The position numbers were made by a program, and so were the translations under genes. Below are positions 1 through 5,971 of a DNA stretch of 10,728 nt, piece by piece. The notes under the pieces are model-generated. The model did no database searches and was not told the origin of the DNA. It saw nothing but the letters and a program-made list of their open reading frames with translations. The first letter of the stretch is position 1, and each line of letters begins with the position of its first letter. The DNA comes from Treponema sp. (GTDB lineage Bacteria; Spirochaetota; Spirochaetia; Treponematales; Breznakiellaceae), in the NCBI GenBank assembly GCA_031275035.1, contig JAISPH010000231.1, forward strand, positions 1 through 10,728, given 5' to 3'.

Positions 1-119
1 CCCTTTTTTATTACACACTATGTAAGTCCTTTACTATCTTAATTGCACTAAATCCCGCTAAATCCCGGAAATTCCCGCCTTTTCGCTGGCATTTCTTAAT
101 CTATTCTCTGGCAATAACA
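1..119. other. AT-rich non-coding window edge with a short tandem repeat
   Basis: No convincing gene was found on either strand. The stretch is clearly richer in A+T than the rest of the window and starts with a run of six T (4-9), which could be the tail of a terminator whose stem lies outside the window. A perfect 10-bp tandem duplication, ctaaatcccg, sits at 48-57 and 58-67, with a degenerate third unit at 68-77. I see no convincing promoter or RNA gene here. Confidence 0.5.
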
Positions 120-289
120 ATATATGCGCAGTTTGTATATATCGCCACCTGTCCGCATATATACGCAATACGTATATATCGCCGCCTCAGCACTTATAGA
201 CGCATTGCGTATATTGGACCCACCCCTGGAAATAAAGCGAATGCGTGTTATATCCACCTGCCCGGCGTATATGCGCAATTCGTATATAT
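120..289 (-). repeat. Left palindrome array, about 37-bp period, five units
   Basis: Five imperfect palindromes follow one another with centres near 131, 168, 205, 241.5 and 278, so the period is 36.5-37 bp. The ideal core is TATATACG-N5-CGTATATA. The best copy is 157-179, with perfect 9-bp arms around a 5-nt centre (caata). Others are 120-142, 195-215, 232-251 and 267-289. The 14-16 nt between units are C-rich on this strand. The same family, G-rich on the + strand, recurs at 5541-5836, so this copy is assigned to the minus strand. Because 37 is not a multiple of three and the core has no stop codons, it gives short open frames rich in Tyr, Ile and Arg in several frames. I treat these as by-products rather than genes. 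The function is unknown; a mobile non-autonomous element or a BIME-like array is possible. Confidence 0.8.
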
Positions 290-293
290 CGCC

Positions 294-370
294 CCGGACC
301 CGCCCCCTGTCCTCTCAACTTCTCCTCCACTTCACACACACTCCCCGCCCCGGTAAAAGCCGGACCCGCC
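294..370 (-). repeat. Inner edge of left repeat block, matching the right block inverted
   Basis: The 20 bases at 348-367 match the reverse complement of 5512-5531 at 19 of 20 positions, which extends the inverted similarity of the two blocks beyond the palindromes. An 11-bp direct repeat, ccggacccgcc, occurs at 294-304 and again at 360-370. The pyrimidine-rich segment between them is absent from the right block, where the matching 20-mer lies only about 10 bp from the first palindrome. It therefore looks like an insertion or expansion. The block ends about 20 bp before the rfu promoter. Confidence 0.6.
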
Positions 371-386
371 GTCCTGGACATACGCC

Positions 387-415
387 TTGACGGCCGGAGC
401 GGATTGAGGTATCCT
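387..415 (+). promoter_or_regulatory. Sigma70-like promoter of the rfu operon
   Basis: A TTGACG -35 box (387-392) and a TATCCT -10 box (410-415) are separated by exactly 17 bp. Transcription would begin near 422, a few bases before the first helix of the FMN aptamer at 429, which is where a riboswitch-controlled transcript should start. No other promoter of similar quality was seen between the left repeat block and rfuA. Confidence 0.65.
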
Positions 416-428
416 GATTATAGAAAAT

Positions 429-587
429 GATTTTCAGGGTCGGGTGCGTTCAACCGCGGGGTTGTTCAATTCCCTACCGGCGGTTATAGCCCGCGAATTT
501 GGTTTGGCGCAGTACTTGTTCTGCGCCGGACCGGATCGAGCCGGTGGAACTCCGGCGCCGACGGTATAGTCCGGATGGAAGAAAATC
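429..587 (+). promoter_or_regulatory. FMN riboswitch (RFN element) aptamer
   Basis: This is a cis-acting RNA that binds FMN in the leader of the transporter mRNA. The closing helix P1 is a perfect 7-bp pairing of 429-435 with 581-587. The conserved RFN blocks are readable in order: ttccctaccggcggt at 470-484, agcccgcga at 488-496, the ccggtggaactccgg hairpin (P5, 540-556), gccgacggtatagtccgg at 557-574, then atggaaga. A perfect 7-bp variable arm pairs 506-512 with 521-527. The P2 loop is unusual: where the consensus has a short GAAA-like link, 451-464 forms an extra 5-bp hairpin (caacc/ggttg). A terminator follows at 629-656, so control is probably by premature termination. A GTG-free reading of the upstream frame back to 499 would wrongly place the aptamer inside rfuA. 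Identification is by eye from the consensus. Confidence 0.95.
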
Positions 588-628
588 CTGCGGAGGAACC
601 AAGCCGCCGCTCGTATTCCTAAACAGCG

Positions 629-656
629 CCCTGGACATTGTCCGGGGTATTTTTTT
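629..656 (+). terminator. Intrinsic terminator, expression platform of the FMN riboswitch
   Basis: An 8-bp stem (629-636 with 640-647, one T-G pair) closes a 3-nt loop and is followed by TA and seven T residues at 650-656. It lies between the aptamer and the rfuA ribosome binding site, as expected for an FMN-dependent OFF switch. Its 5' arm (631-636, ctggac) can also pair with gtccgg at 569-574 inside the aptamer. This offers a plausible antiterminator when FMN is absent; that alternative pairing is inferred. Confidence 0.88.
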
Positions 657-667
657 GCCCGGATCAC

Positions 668-672
668 AGGAG
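668..672 (+). promoter_or_regulatory. Ribosome binding site that fixes the rfuA start
   Basis: AGGAG lies 6 nt before the ATG at 679. It shows that translation starts after the riboswitch terminator and not at the upstream in-frame GTG-less extension reaching 499. A second in-frame ATG at 688 is less well spaced. Confidence 0.8.
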
Positions 673-678
673 TTTATC

Positions 679-1746
679 ATGCGGTTTATGTCTAACGGTA
701 CGAGCCGGGGCCGGGGTCTTTCCCTTTTTGGTATCCTGCTGCCCTGTCTTGCGGTTCTTTCCCTTGCCGTCTGCGCCAGGCGGCAGGAAGCGTCCTCCGG
801 GCAGGTTCCGTCTATTGCGGTCTTTATCCCCGGGGTTATGTCCGGCAGCCCCATCTACGAAATGTTGGCCCAGGGGGTGGAGCGGGCGGCGGCGGAATTT
901 TCCGCGGAGGTGGCGGTCATCGAAGGCGGCGTTAACCAGGCCGAATGGGAATCCAAGCTTACCGCCCTAGCCGCGGGGGGAAGCTACGACCTTATCGTCT
1001 CCTCCAACCCTTCCCTGCCCGCCCTGGCCCAGTCGGTGTCCGCCCGGTTCCCGGATCAGCATTTCCTGCTTTTGGACGGCGCCGTCCAGGGGAATCCCCG
1101 GATCTACGCCATGCGCTATAACCAGCGGGAACAGGCCTACATGGCGGGGCATATCGCCGCTCTGACGGCGGCGGATCTGGCGGAGAGCGGCGGTCCGGGA
1201 AGGGCCGGAGAACCCCGCATCAGCCTGGTGGCGGGGCAGGAGTATCCCGTGATGAATACCATCATCCTACCGGGATACCGGGAAGGGGCCCTGGCCGCGG
1301 CGCCGGGCTGTACCGTGGATTTCCGGGTGGTGGGAAACTGGTTTGACGCGGGGAAGGCGGCGGAACTTGCCGCGGACATGATCCGGGGCGGCGCCGGGGC
1401 TATTCTCTGCATTGCCGGCGGCGCCAACGAAGGGGTCCTCCAGGCGGCGGCGGAGAACGGGGCCCGGGTGATCTGGTTCGACACCAACGGCTATGCCCTG
1501 CGGCCCGGCACGGTGGCGGGAAGCTCGATCCTCCGTCAGGACCGGGCGGCCTACGAAAAGACCAGGGATTATCTTGAAGGCCGCCTGCCCTTCGGCAGTT
1601 CCGAACTGGTGGGCGTGGCCGAGGGGTATGTGGACTTTATCCAGGACGATCCTGACTATACCGCCGCGGTAAAACCGGAGATCCGGGAAAAGCAGGCGGC
1701 CCTGGTCGATCAAATCCGGTCCGGCCGCCTGATCCTGGAGGAATAG
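679..1746 (+). CDS. rfuA: Riboflavin-binding lipoprotein of an ABC importer (RfuA, BMP/PnrA family)
   Basis: This is the predicted extracytoplasmic receptor that captures riboflavin and delivers it to the RfuBCD membrane complex. The product is 355 residues. Residues 1-31 form a lipoprotein signal peptide with a basic N-region (R10, R12), a hydrophobic core and the lipobox LAVC; Cys32 would be lipidated. The mature part opens with the BMP/PnrA-type strand and turn (AVFIPGVMSGSPIYE) and keeps the family segment DTNGY near residue 268, followed by PGTVAGSSILRQD. The family was first described for nucleoside-binding lipoproteins (PnrA, BmpA). Riboflavin is inferred here from the FMN riboswitch directly upstream and from the Treponema pallidum RfuABCD precedent, whose binding protein is Tp0298. 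The start is set by the AGGAG at 668-672. rfuB begins 5 bp after the stop. Family assignment is firm; the substrate is strongly supported by context but unproven. Confidence 0.9.
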   Translation: MRFMSNGTSRGRGLSLFGILLPCLAVLSLAVCARRQEASSGQVPSIAVFIPGVMSGSPIYEMLAQGVERAAAEFSAEVAVIEGGVNQAEWESKLTALAAGGSYDLIVSSNPSLPALAQSVSARFPDQHFLLLDGAVQGNPRIYAMRYNQREQAYMAGHIAALTAADLAESGGPGRAGEPRISLVAGQEYPVMNTIILPGYREGALAAAPGCTVDFRVVGNWFDAGKAAELAADMIRGGAGAILCIAGGANEGVLQAAAENGARVIWFDTNGYALRPGTVAGSSILRQDRAAYEKTRDYLEGRLPFGSSELVGVAEGYVDFIQDDPDYTAAVKPEIREKQAALVDQIRSGRLILEE

Positions 1747-1751
1747 ATCCG

Positions 1752-3353
1752 GTGGTGGAACTGCGGGGCATAGAAAAATTTTTCCCTTCAAACGGCGTTA
1801 CCGCCCTGGAACGGGGGGATTTTGATCTGCGCCCCGGCGAGATCCACGCCCTGCTGGGAGAAAACGGGGCGGGCAAATCAACGTTGATGCACATTATGGC
1901 GGGCCACCTCCGGCCCGGCGCGGGACAGATCCTGCTGGACGGAAGGGAGCTGCATCTCTCCTCTCCGGCGGACGGCCTTGAGGCGGGGATCGGCATGGTC
2001 CGCCAGTATCCCCGGCTTATCCCGGGTTTTACGGTCTGGGAGGACTGCATCCTCGGCGCCGAACCCCATACCGGCCCCTTCCTTAACCGGAGGGCGGCCA
2101 GAGCGCTGGTTCTGGATCTTTCCCGGCGGTGGGGCTTTGACCTTCCCGTGGACAGCGGCGCCGGCAGCCTGACGGTAAGCCAGCGGCAAAAATCGGCTAT
2201 CCTGGCCCTGCTCCTTAGAAAGGCGCAGTACCTTATCTTCGATGAGCCCGCCGCGGTGCTTACCCCCCGCGAAACGGATCTGTTCTTCAGGCTTTTAAGG
2301 CGTCTTAAAGCCGAAGGAAAGGGCATCGTTCTTATTTCCCACAAGCTGGAAGAAACCATGGCGCTGGCGGACCGGGTTACGGTATTAAAAAAAGGCCGGA
2401 CCGCAGCGGTAAGGACCGCCGCCTCCCTCTCGGGGTACGAACTGGGAAAGCTTATGTTCGGCGCGTCCCCTGCAGGCTCCGGTCCGGCCGTCTCCGTCCA
2501 GGGCCCGCCCGCCGCCGGATTCGGGGCGGAGGGCCGCGTTTTTCAGGAAAACAAATCCGGCGCCGGGGAGGAGGCCTGTCTCATCATGGAAAATATATCC
2601 GTGGATGTTCCCGGCAGGCCCCTTATCAGAAACAGCAGTTTAACCCTCAAAAAGGGAACCATCCTGGGGATAGCCGGGGTCCGGGACAGCGGTCTTGAAA
2701 CCCTGGAACTTGTCCTCACGGGATTCCTCAAGCCTTCAAAGGGGAGGATCATCCTGAACGGACAGGACATAGGCGGCAGGGGGCACAGAGCCTTCCGCAG
2801 CGCCGGCGCCGCCTGCCTCAGCGCCGGGGGGACCGTGGCGGCCCGGCTTCCCCTGGAAGACAGCGTCATCCTTCACGCCCACCGGAGAGCCCTGGTTTCC
2901 GGCGGGGGACTGTCCGGCCTGTTTCGCCGGCTCGGCATTATGGACCGGTCTTTCCTCAACGCCTGGACCGCAGGGGTGCTGAACCGGGCCGGAATCAACG
3001 CCGCCCCCCGGGTCCGGGGAGATTCCCTTTCCGGGGGTATGCAGCAGCGCGCCGCCCTGGCCCGGGAGCTGGCGGAGCAGGCCGCGGTTCTGGTTCTGTC
3101 GGAACCGGGCCGGGGACTGGACCGGAAAAGCCGGGACAGGCTGGCGGAAGAACTCCGGGCCGCGGCAAAAAGCGGGGGAATTATCATCTTCTCCACCGAT
3201 GTGGATGAGCTTATCGCCCTCTCCGATGAGATCCTGGTTCTGCGGAACGGCCTGTTTTCGGATCATATTCTGATGAAACCCGCCGAAACCTCCGTCCCCG
3301 GCGAGGGTGTCAGGGAACGGATAGGCCGGGCCATGGTGGGGGGCGGCCGGTGA
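1752..3353 (+). CDS. rfuB: Riboflavin ABC importer ATPase with two fused nucleotide-binding domains (RfuB)
   Basis: This is the cytoplasmic energy-coupling subunit, 533 residues, two ABC domains in one chain as in sugar and nucleoside importers. Domain 1 has Walker A GENGAGKST (36-44), Q-loop Gln85, a signature region LTVSQRQK (140-147) with Ser where the canonical motif has Gly, Walker B LIFDEP (161-166) and switch His197. A low-complexity linker rich in Gly, Ala and Pro spans about 238-275. Domain 2 has a degenerate P-loop (GVRDSGLE, 309-316) without the catalytic Lys-Ser/Thr, an intact LSGGMQQR signature (426-433) and LSEPGRGLD (449-457). An inactive second P-loop is usual for this family, so one composite ATP site is probably catalytic. 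The start is a GTG at 1752, 10 nt after GGAGG at 1737-1741; the next codon (1755) is also GTG. It overlaps rfuC by 4 nt, which suggests translational coupling. Confidence 0.9.
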   Translation: MVELRGIEKFFPSNGVTALERGDFDLRPGEIHALLGENGAGKSTLMHIMAGHLRPGAGQILLDGRELHLSSPADGLEAGIGMVRQYPRLIPGFTVWEDCILGAEPHTGPFLNRRAARALVLDLSRRWGFDLPVDSGAGSLTVSQRQKSAILALLLRKAQYLIFDEPAAVLTPRETDLFFRLLRRLKAEGKGIVLISHKLEETMALADRVTVLKKGRTAAVRTAASLSGYELGKLMFGASPAGSGPAVSVQGPPAAGFGAEGRVFQENKSGAGEEACLIMENISVDVPGRPLIRNSSLTLKKGTILGIAGVRDSGLETLELVLTGFLKPSKGRIILNGQDIGGRGHRAFRSAGAACLSAGGTVAARLPLEDSVILHAHRRALVSGGGLSGLFRRLGIMDRSFLNAWTAGVLNRAGINAAPRVRGDSLSGGMQQRAALARELAEQAAVLVLSEPGRGLDRKSRDRLAEELRAAAKSGGIIIFSTDVDELIALSDEILVLRNGLFSDHILMKPAETSVPGEGVRERIGRAMVGGGR

Positions 3354-4456
3354 AGCGGCTTTTTTCCCCGGCGGAAAGGGGCCGTCCTGCGGCGCTTCCC
3401 GGTTTCGACGCCGCCCTGGGGGCGCTTGCCGCCGTGGGAGCGGCGGTCCTGCTGATCCTGCTGCTCATTGTTGTTAATGTTCCAAAACCGGGAGAGGCTA
3501 TAGGGGCCTTTTTTGTCCTCCCCTGGTCTTCGGCCTGGTTCGCCGGAAACACCCTGGACAGCATCGCCCTGCTCCTTACCGCATCCCTGGGTTTTGCCAT
3601 AGCCTTCAGGGGGGGCTGTTTTAATCTGGGCGGAGAGGGACAGATCTACATCGGGGGCATAGCGGCGTCGGCGGCGCTCCTTTCGGGGGGCGGAACCGGG
3701 AAGGACGGGATCCTCTTGATCGTCGCCGCCCTCTGCGCCGCCGCGGCGGGGGCTTCCATGGGCGCCCTTTCGGGTATCCTGAAAAGATACCTTGGAGCGG
3801 ATGAACTTATCACTTCCTTTTTGCTCTCCGCTTCCCTCACCCCCCTGGGGGATTATCTTATCGCCGGCCCCCTGCGGGACCCTTCCGGGAATCTTCTGGC
3901 CTCCTCCCGGTTTGAACCTTCCCGGCGGCTCTTCCGGCTCCTTCCCCCTTCAAGCCTTTCCGTCTCGCTGGTCTTCGCCCTGCTCCTGCTCGCTGCCGGA
4001 TGGGTTTTCATCAATAAAACAGGCTGGGGTTACCGTTTTAGAATCGCCGGCGCCGATCCCGGTTTTGCCCGTTTTGGCGGCATTACCCCGGAACGCTGCT
4101 GGATTCCGGCCCTCGGCGTATCGGGCGCCCTGGGGGGCCTGGCGGGATTCTTCGCCGTGGCGGGAACCTACGGGCTCTGCCACCTGGGTTTCCCCGGCGG
4201 GCTGGGCTGGAATGCCGCTGCGGCGGCCCTTATCGCTAGGAACCGGCCCCTGGCGCTGATCCCCGCGGCGTTGATCTTCGGCTGGCTCAAGGCCGGTTCC
4301 GATGCGGCCCTTCTCTCCCAGGGTCTCAAGCTTGAAACCACCGCCTTTATTCAGGCGGCGGTCCTGCTTTTGGCCACGGTCCGCTTTACCGGCCCGGCAT
4401 TTCTGCGTTTCCCGCCGGTCCGCGGCAGAAAGCGCCGGGAGGCCGCCGGTGATTGA
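3350..4456 (+). CDS. rfuC: Riboflavin ABC importer permease (RfuC)
   Basis: This is one of two transmembrane subunits expected to form the riboflavin channel, 368 residues, of the branched-chain amino acid/ribose/nucleoside permease family (BPD_transp_2). After a short basic N-terminus, a strong hydrophobic helix spans about 21-44. A second hydrophobic stretch leads into FNLGGEGQ (91-98), the counterpart of the family's FN(I/L)GxEGQ motif. GADELITSFLLS (149-160) matches the GANEVITTIMLN-type segment. The cytoplasmic coupling loop (about 225-245) contains RIAGADPGFARFGGI, which should contact RfuB. Further hydrophobic segments lie near 205-222, 252-272, 287-314 and 330-345, and the tail is strongly basic. 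It starts at GTG 3350, inside the rfuB stop (GTGA), and ends 8 nt into rfuD. Permease identity is firm; substrate follows from the operon. Confidence 0.88.
   Translation: MKRLFSPAERGRPAALPGFDAALGALAAVGAAVLLILLLIVVNVPKPGEAIGAFFVLPWSSAWFAGNTLDSIALLLTASLGFAIAFRGGCFNLGGEGQIYIGGIAASAALLSGGGTGKDGILLIVAALCAAAAGASMGALSGILKRYLGADELITSFLLSASLTPLGDYLIAGPLRDPSGNLLASSRFEPSRRLFRLLPPSSLSVSLVFALLLLAAGWVFINKTGWGYRFRIAGADPGFARFGGITPERCWIPALGVSGALGGLAGFFAVAGTYGLCHLGFPGGLGWNAAAAALIARNRPLALIPAALIFGWLKAGSDAALLSQGLKLETTAFIQAAVLLLATVRFTGPAFLRFPPVRGRKRREAAGD
4437..4442 (+). promoter_or_regulatory. Ribosome binding site that fixes the rfuD start
   Basis: GGGAGG lies 6 nt before the GTG at 4449, inside the end of rfuC. 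It argues for that start and against the upstream in-frame ATG at 4302, which would overlap rfuC by 155 nt and add a non-hydrophobic, Arg-rich leader unlike the family. Confidence 0.7.
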
Positions 4457-5333
4457 CAGCCTCCTTACCGCCGCCGCCCCCCTGCTGCTGGCCGCCCTGG
4501 GCGCCCTCGTTACGGATTTGGCCGGGACGCTGGGGATTTTTATTGAAGGGTTTATGACCCTGGGAAGCTTCTGCTCCTGGATCATCGCCGGAAAGACGGG
4601 ATCCGTCTTTTGGGGCAGCCTCGCAAGCGGCCTCATCATGGCCGCCGCCGGATGGGCCCTGGCCTGTTTTGTCCGCAGAACCGGAGCCAATCCCTTTATC
4701 GCGGCCCTGGCCCTGAACCTTGCCGCCGGAGGAATTACCGGTTCCCTCTCCGCCGCATGGTTCGGGACCGGGGGGGTGCTGCGGAATCCCGGCTCCATTG
4801 TATACGGGCCGGTACGGATTCCTTTCATCGGGGATCTGCCCCTGCTGGGCCCCGTCCTCTCGGGACATCTGCCCTATGTCTACCTGTCCTGGATCTGCGC
4901 CGCCGCCGCCGCCGTGGTAACAGGCAAGACCACCCTGGGCCTCAGGCTGAGGGCCGCGGGCCGTTCCCCGGAGGCCGCCCTGGAGCGGGGAATCCGTACC
5001 GGGCTGTACCGGGAAGGGGCCTGGGCGGCGGCGGCCTTCCTTGCCGCCCTGGCCGGAGCGGCCCTGACCTTCAGGGTTGGGGCCTATACGCCGGGGGGAA
5101 GCGCCGGCAGAGGCTGGATAGCCCTGGCCGCGGTATACCTGGGTTTCCGTACTGTCTGGGGAACCGTGGCGGCGGCCCTGCTCTTTGCCGCGGCTGAACT
5201 GGCCGGTCTCGGCATCCAGGGCCTGGGGGCCCTTCCGGCGACGGTCCTGCTGGGCTTTCCCCCGGCCCTGGCCCTGGGGCTCTACGCCGTGTCCAGCCGG
5301 ATCGGCAAAAGACAGAAAGACGGGAAACGCTGA
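4449..5333 (+). CDS. rfuD: Riboflavin ABC importer permease (RfuD)
   Basis: This is the second transmembrane subunit, pairing with RfuC, 294 residues from the chosen GTG. It starts directly with a hydrophobic helix (about 5-30). TLGIFIEGFMTLGSF (27-41) resembles the family segment TLNIGIEGLMLLGAF. Hydrophobic segments follow near 53-75, 82-104, 143-158, 190-212, 221-257 and 263-284. The coupling loop LRLRAAGRSPEAALERGI (165-182) is a clear match to the LRLRAVGENP-type motif that docks on the ATPase. GRGWIALAAVYLGF (220-233) is another family hallmark. The gene overlaps rfuC by 8 nt and is the last of the operon; the C-terminus is short and basic (KRQKDGKR). A longer reading from 4302 was set aside because of the ribosome binding site at 4437-4442. 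Function is by family and operon context. Confidence 0.88.
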   Translation: MIDSLLTAAAPLLLAALGALVTDLAGTLGIFIEGFMTLGSFCSWIIAGKTGSVFWGSLASGLIMAAAGWALACFVRRTGANPFIAALALNLAAGGITGSLSAAWFGTGGVLRNPGSIVYGPVRIPFIGDLPLLGPVLSGHLPYVYLSWICAAAAAVVTGKTTLGLRLRAAGRSPEAALERGIRTGLYREGAWAAAAFLAALAGAALTFRVGAYTPGGSAGRGWIALAAVYLGFRTVWGTVAAALLFAAAELAGLGIQGLGALPATVLLGFPPALALGLYAVSSRIGKRQKDGKR

Positions 5334-5402
5334 ACCCCCGCCGGTTTTGAAAGAAGAAACTAAACCACGAACGGCATGAACGCCGACAGTACGGATGACG
5401 CC

Positions 5403-5423
5403 GGGCGCGATAGCGCCCATTTT
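5403..5423 (+). terminator. Candidate terminator of the rfu operon
   Basis: A perfect 6-bp GC stem (gggcgc/gcgccc, 5403-5408 and 5413-5418) with a GATA loop is followed by ATTTTA. It lies 70 bp after the rfuD stop. The T tract is short, so termination may be weak. Confidence 0.45.
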
Positions 5424-5442
5424 AATCCATACCTTTCGGAAA

Positions 5443-5459
5443 ACGACCCGAAGGGTCGT
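5443..5459. other. Perfect 7-bp hairpin after the rfu operon
   Basis: acgaccc (5443-5449) and gggtcgt (5453-5459) pair perfectly around a GAA loop. No T-run follows on either side, so it is not a standard intrinsic terminator. It may be an mRNA 3'-end stabiliser or part of the repeat region. Confidence 0.4.
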
Positions 5460-5511
5460 ATGCCGCCTGCCCGAAGCTCACGAACAGGAGAAGAATGAGG
5501 CGTTTACCGGT

Positions 5512-5850
5512 GGGTCCGGCCTTTACCGGGGAAGAGGGGCGGTATATACGCAATACGTCTATAAACGCTGAAACAGCGATATATACGAACTTCGTATATA
5601 GGCGGGGAGGGCGGGATGTATACGAAGTACGTATATATGCCGGGCAGGGCTGGTTAAACGAACTGCGCCTATACGCCGGGCGGATGTAACATGAATCGTT
5701 TCATTTCCGGGGACGAGTGGGGAGTAAAGGGTCTGGGGCGATATATACGCAATACACATATATGCGGGGTTTGGGGGCGGTTAAACGAACTGCGCCTATA
5801 CGCCGAGCGGATGGATGTAACACGCATTCGTTTCATTTCCGGGGATGGGG
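5512..5850 (+). repeat. Right palindrome array, same family as the left array, inverted
   Basis: The block opens with a 20-mer (5512-5531) that matches the left block inverted (348-367). Palindromic units then have centres near 5553, 5590, 5627, 5663, 5696, 5752, 5790 and 5826, so the period is 36-38 bp apart from one shorter and one longer step. The best unit, 5580-5600, has perfect 10-bp arms (tatatacgaa/ttcgtatata) around one base. The family includes variants of the forms TTAAACG-AACTG-CGCCTATA and GTAACACG-CATT-CGTTTCAT; the latter also occurs in the left array at 232-251. Inter-unit segments are G-rich, and one (5566-5578) forms its own small hairpin. It lies between the convergent end of rfuD and the start of addB. 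It is not CRISPR: units diverge and the gaps are only about 15 nt. Confidence 0.82.
5652..5845 (+). repeat. Direct duplication inside the right array
   Basis: Segment 5652-5713 recurs at 5779-5845. The first 26 bases are identical (5652-5677 and 5779-5804, apart from nothing visible), then the second copy has a 4-nt GGAT expansion and a small substitution patch before both end in tttcatttccgggga. Each copy spans two palindromic units, so the array seems to have grown by duplication of a two-unit segment. Confidence 0.75.
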
Positions 5851-5917
5851 GGAGTGAGAAGCAGGGAGTGGGGGGTGGTTAGACGTGGTCCACACGAAAA
5901 ACACGAGCAAACTCAAG

Positions 5918-5971
5918 ACTTTCGAACGACAAGTTCGTGTCTGTTCCTGCCGTTCGCGGTTATTCGAAAGT
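5918..5971. repeat. Inverted repeat upstream of addB
   Basis: actttcgaa (5918-5926) and ttcgaaagt (5963-5971) form perfect 9-bp arms around 36 nt. A smaller competing hairpin pairs 5923-5927 with 5933-5937. It ends about 80-95 bp before the addB start and could be a regulator site, a bidirectional terminator remnant or part of the repeat element. There is no T-run. Confidence 0.4.

Larger units (their letters stand above)
5334..5511. other. Spacer between rfuD and the right repeat block
   Basis: This gene-free stretch carries two hairpins (annotated separately) and, at 5357-5381, short segments that reappear inverted at 5943-5978. No coding frame here looks convincing by itself. A 64-codon frame beginning at ATG 5495, with AGGAG four nt upstream, runs on into the palindrome array and is discussed as a finding. 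Confidence 0.5.

Noticed and set aside
1..119. Minus-strand promoter for a gene left of the window
   Set aside because: AT-rich hexamers can be found but none combine good -35 and -10 boxes with 16-18 bp spacing.
120..289. CRISPR array
   Set aside because: Units are diverged palindromes, gaps are only about 15 nt and are themselves similar in composition, and no cas gene is present.
499..678. N-terminal extension of the rfuA reading frame back to 499
   Set aside because: The frame is open by chance through the FMN aptamer and terminator. The signal peptide, lipobox and ribosome binding site all place the start at 679.
4302..4448. Longer rfuD start at ATG 4302
   Set aside because: It would overlap rfuC by 155 nt and add an Arg-rich leader. 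GTG 4449 has a GGGAGG ribosome binding site 6 nt upstream and begins at the family's first helix.
679..5333. Nucleoside (PnrA/BmpA-type) importer as the identity of the operon
   Set aside because: The protein families allow it, but the FMN riboswitch directly upstream favours riboflavin. It remains the alternative if the riboswitch call fails.
3950..5420. Long minus-strand frames opposite rfuC and rfuD (about 290 and 340 codons)
   Set aside because: They are Gly, Pro, Gln and Arg-rich products of GC-rich complementary DNA, with no family motif, and they lie opposite well-supported permease genes.
5691..5882. 63-codon frame in the right array
   Set aside because: It is made of the repeat units and ends in a Gly run. 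The period is not a multiple of three and no ribosome binding site was seen.
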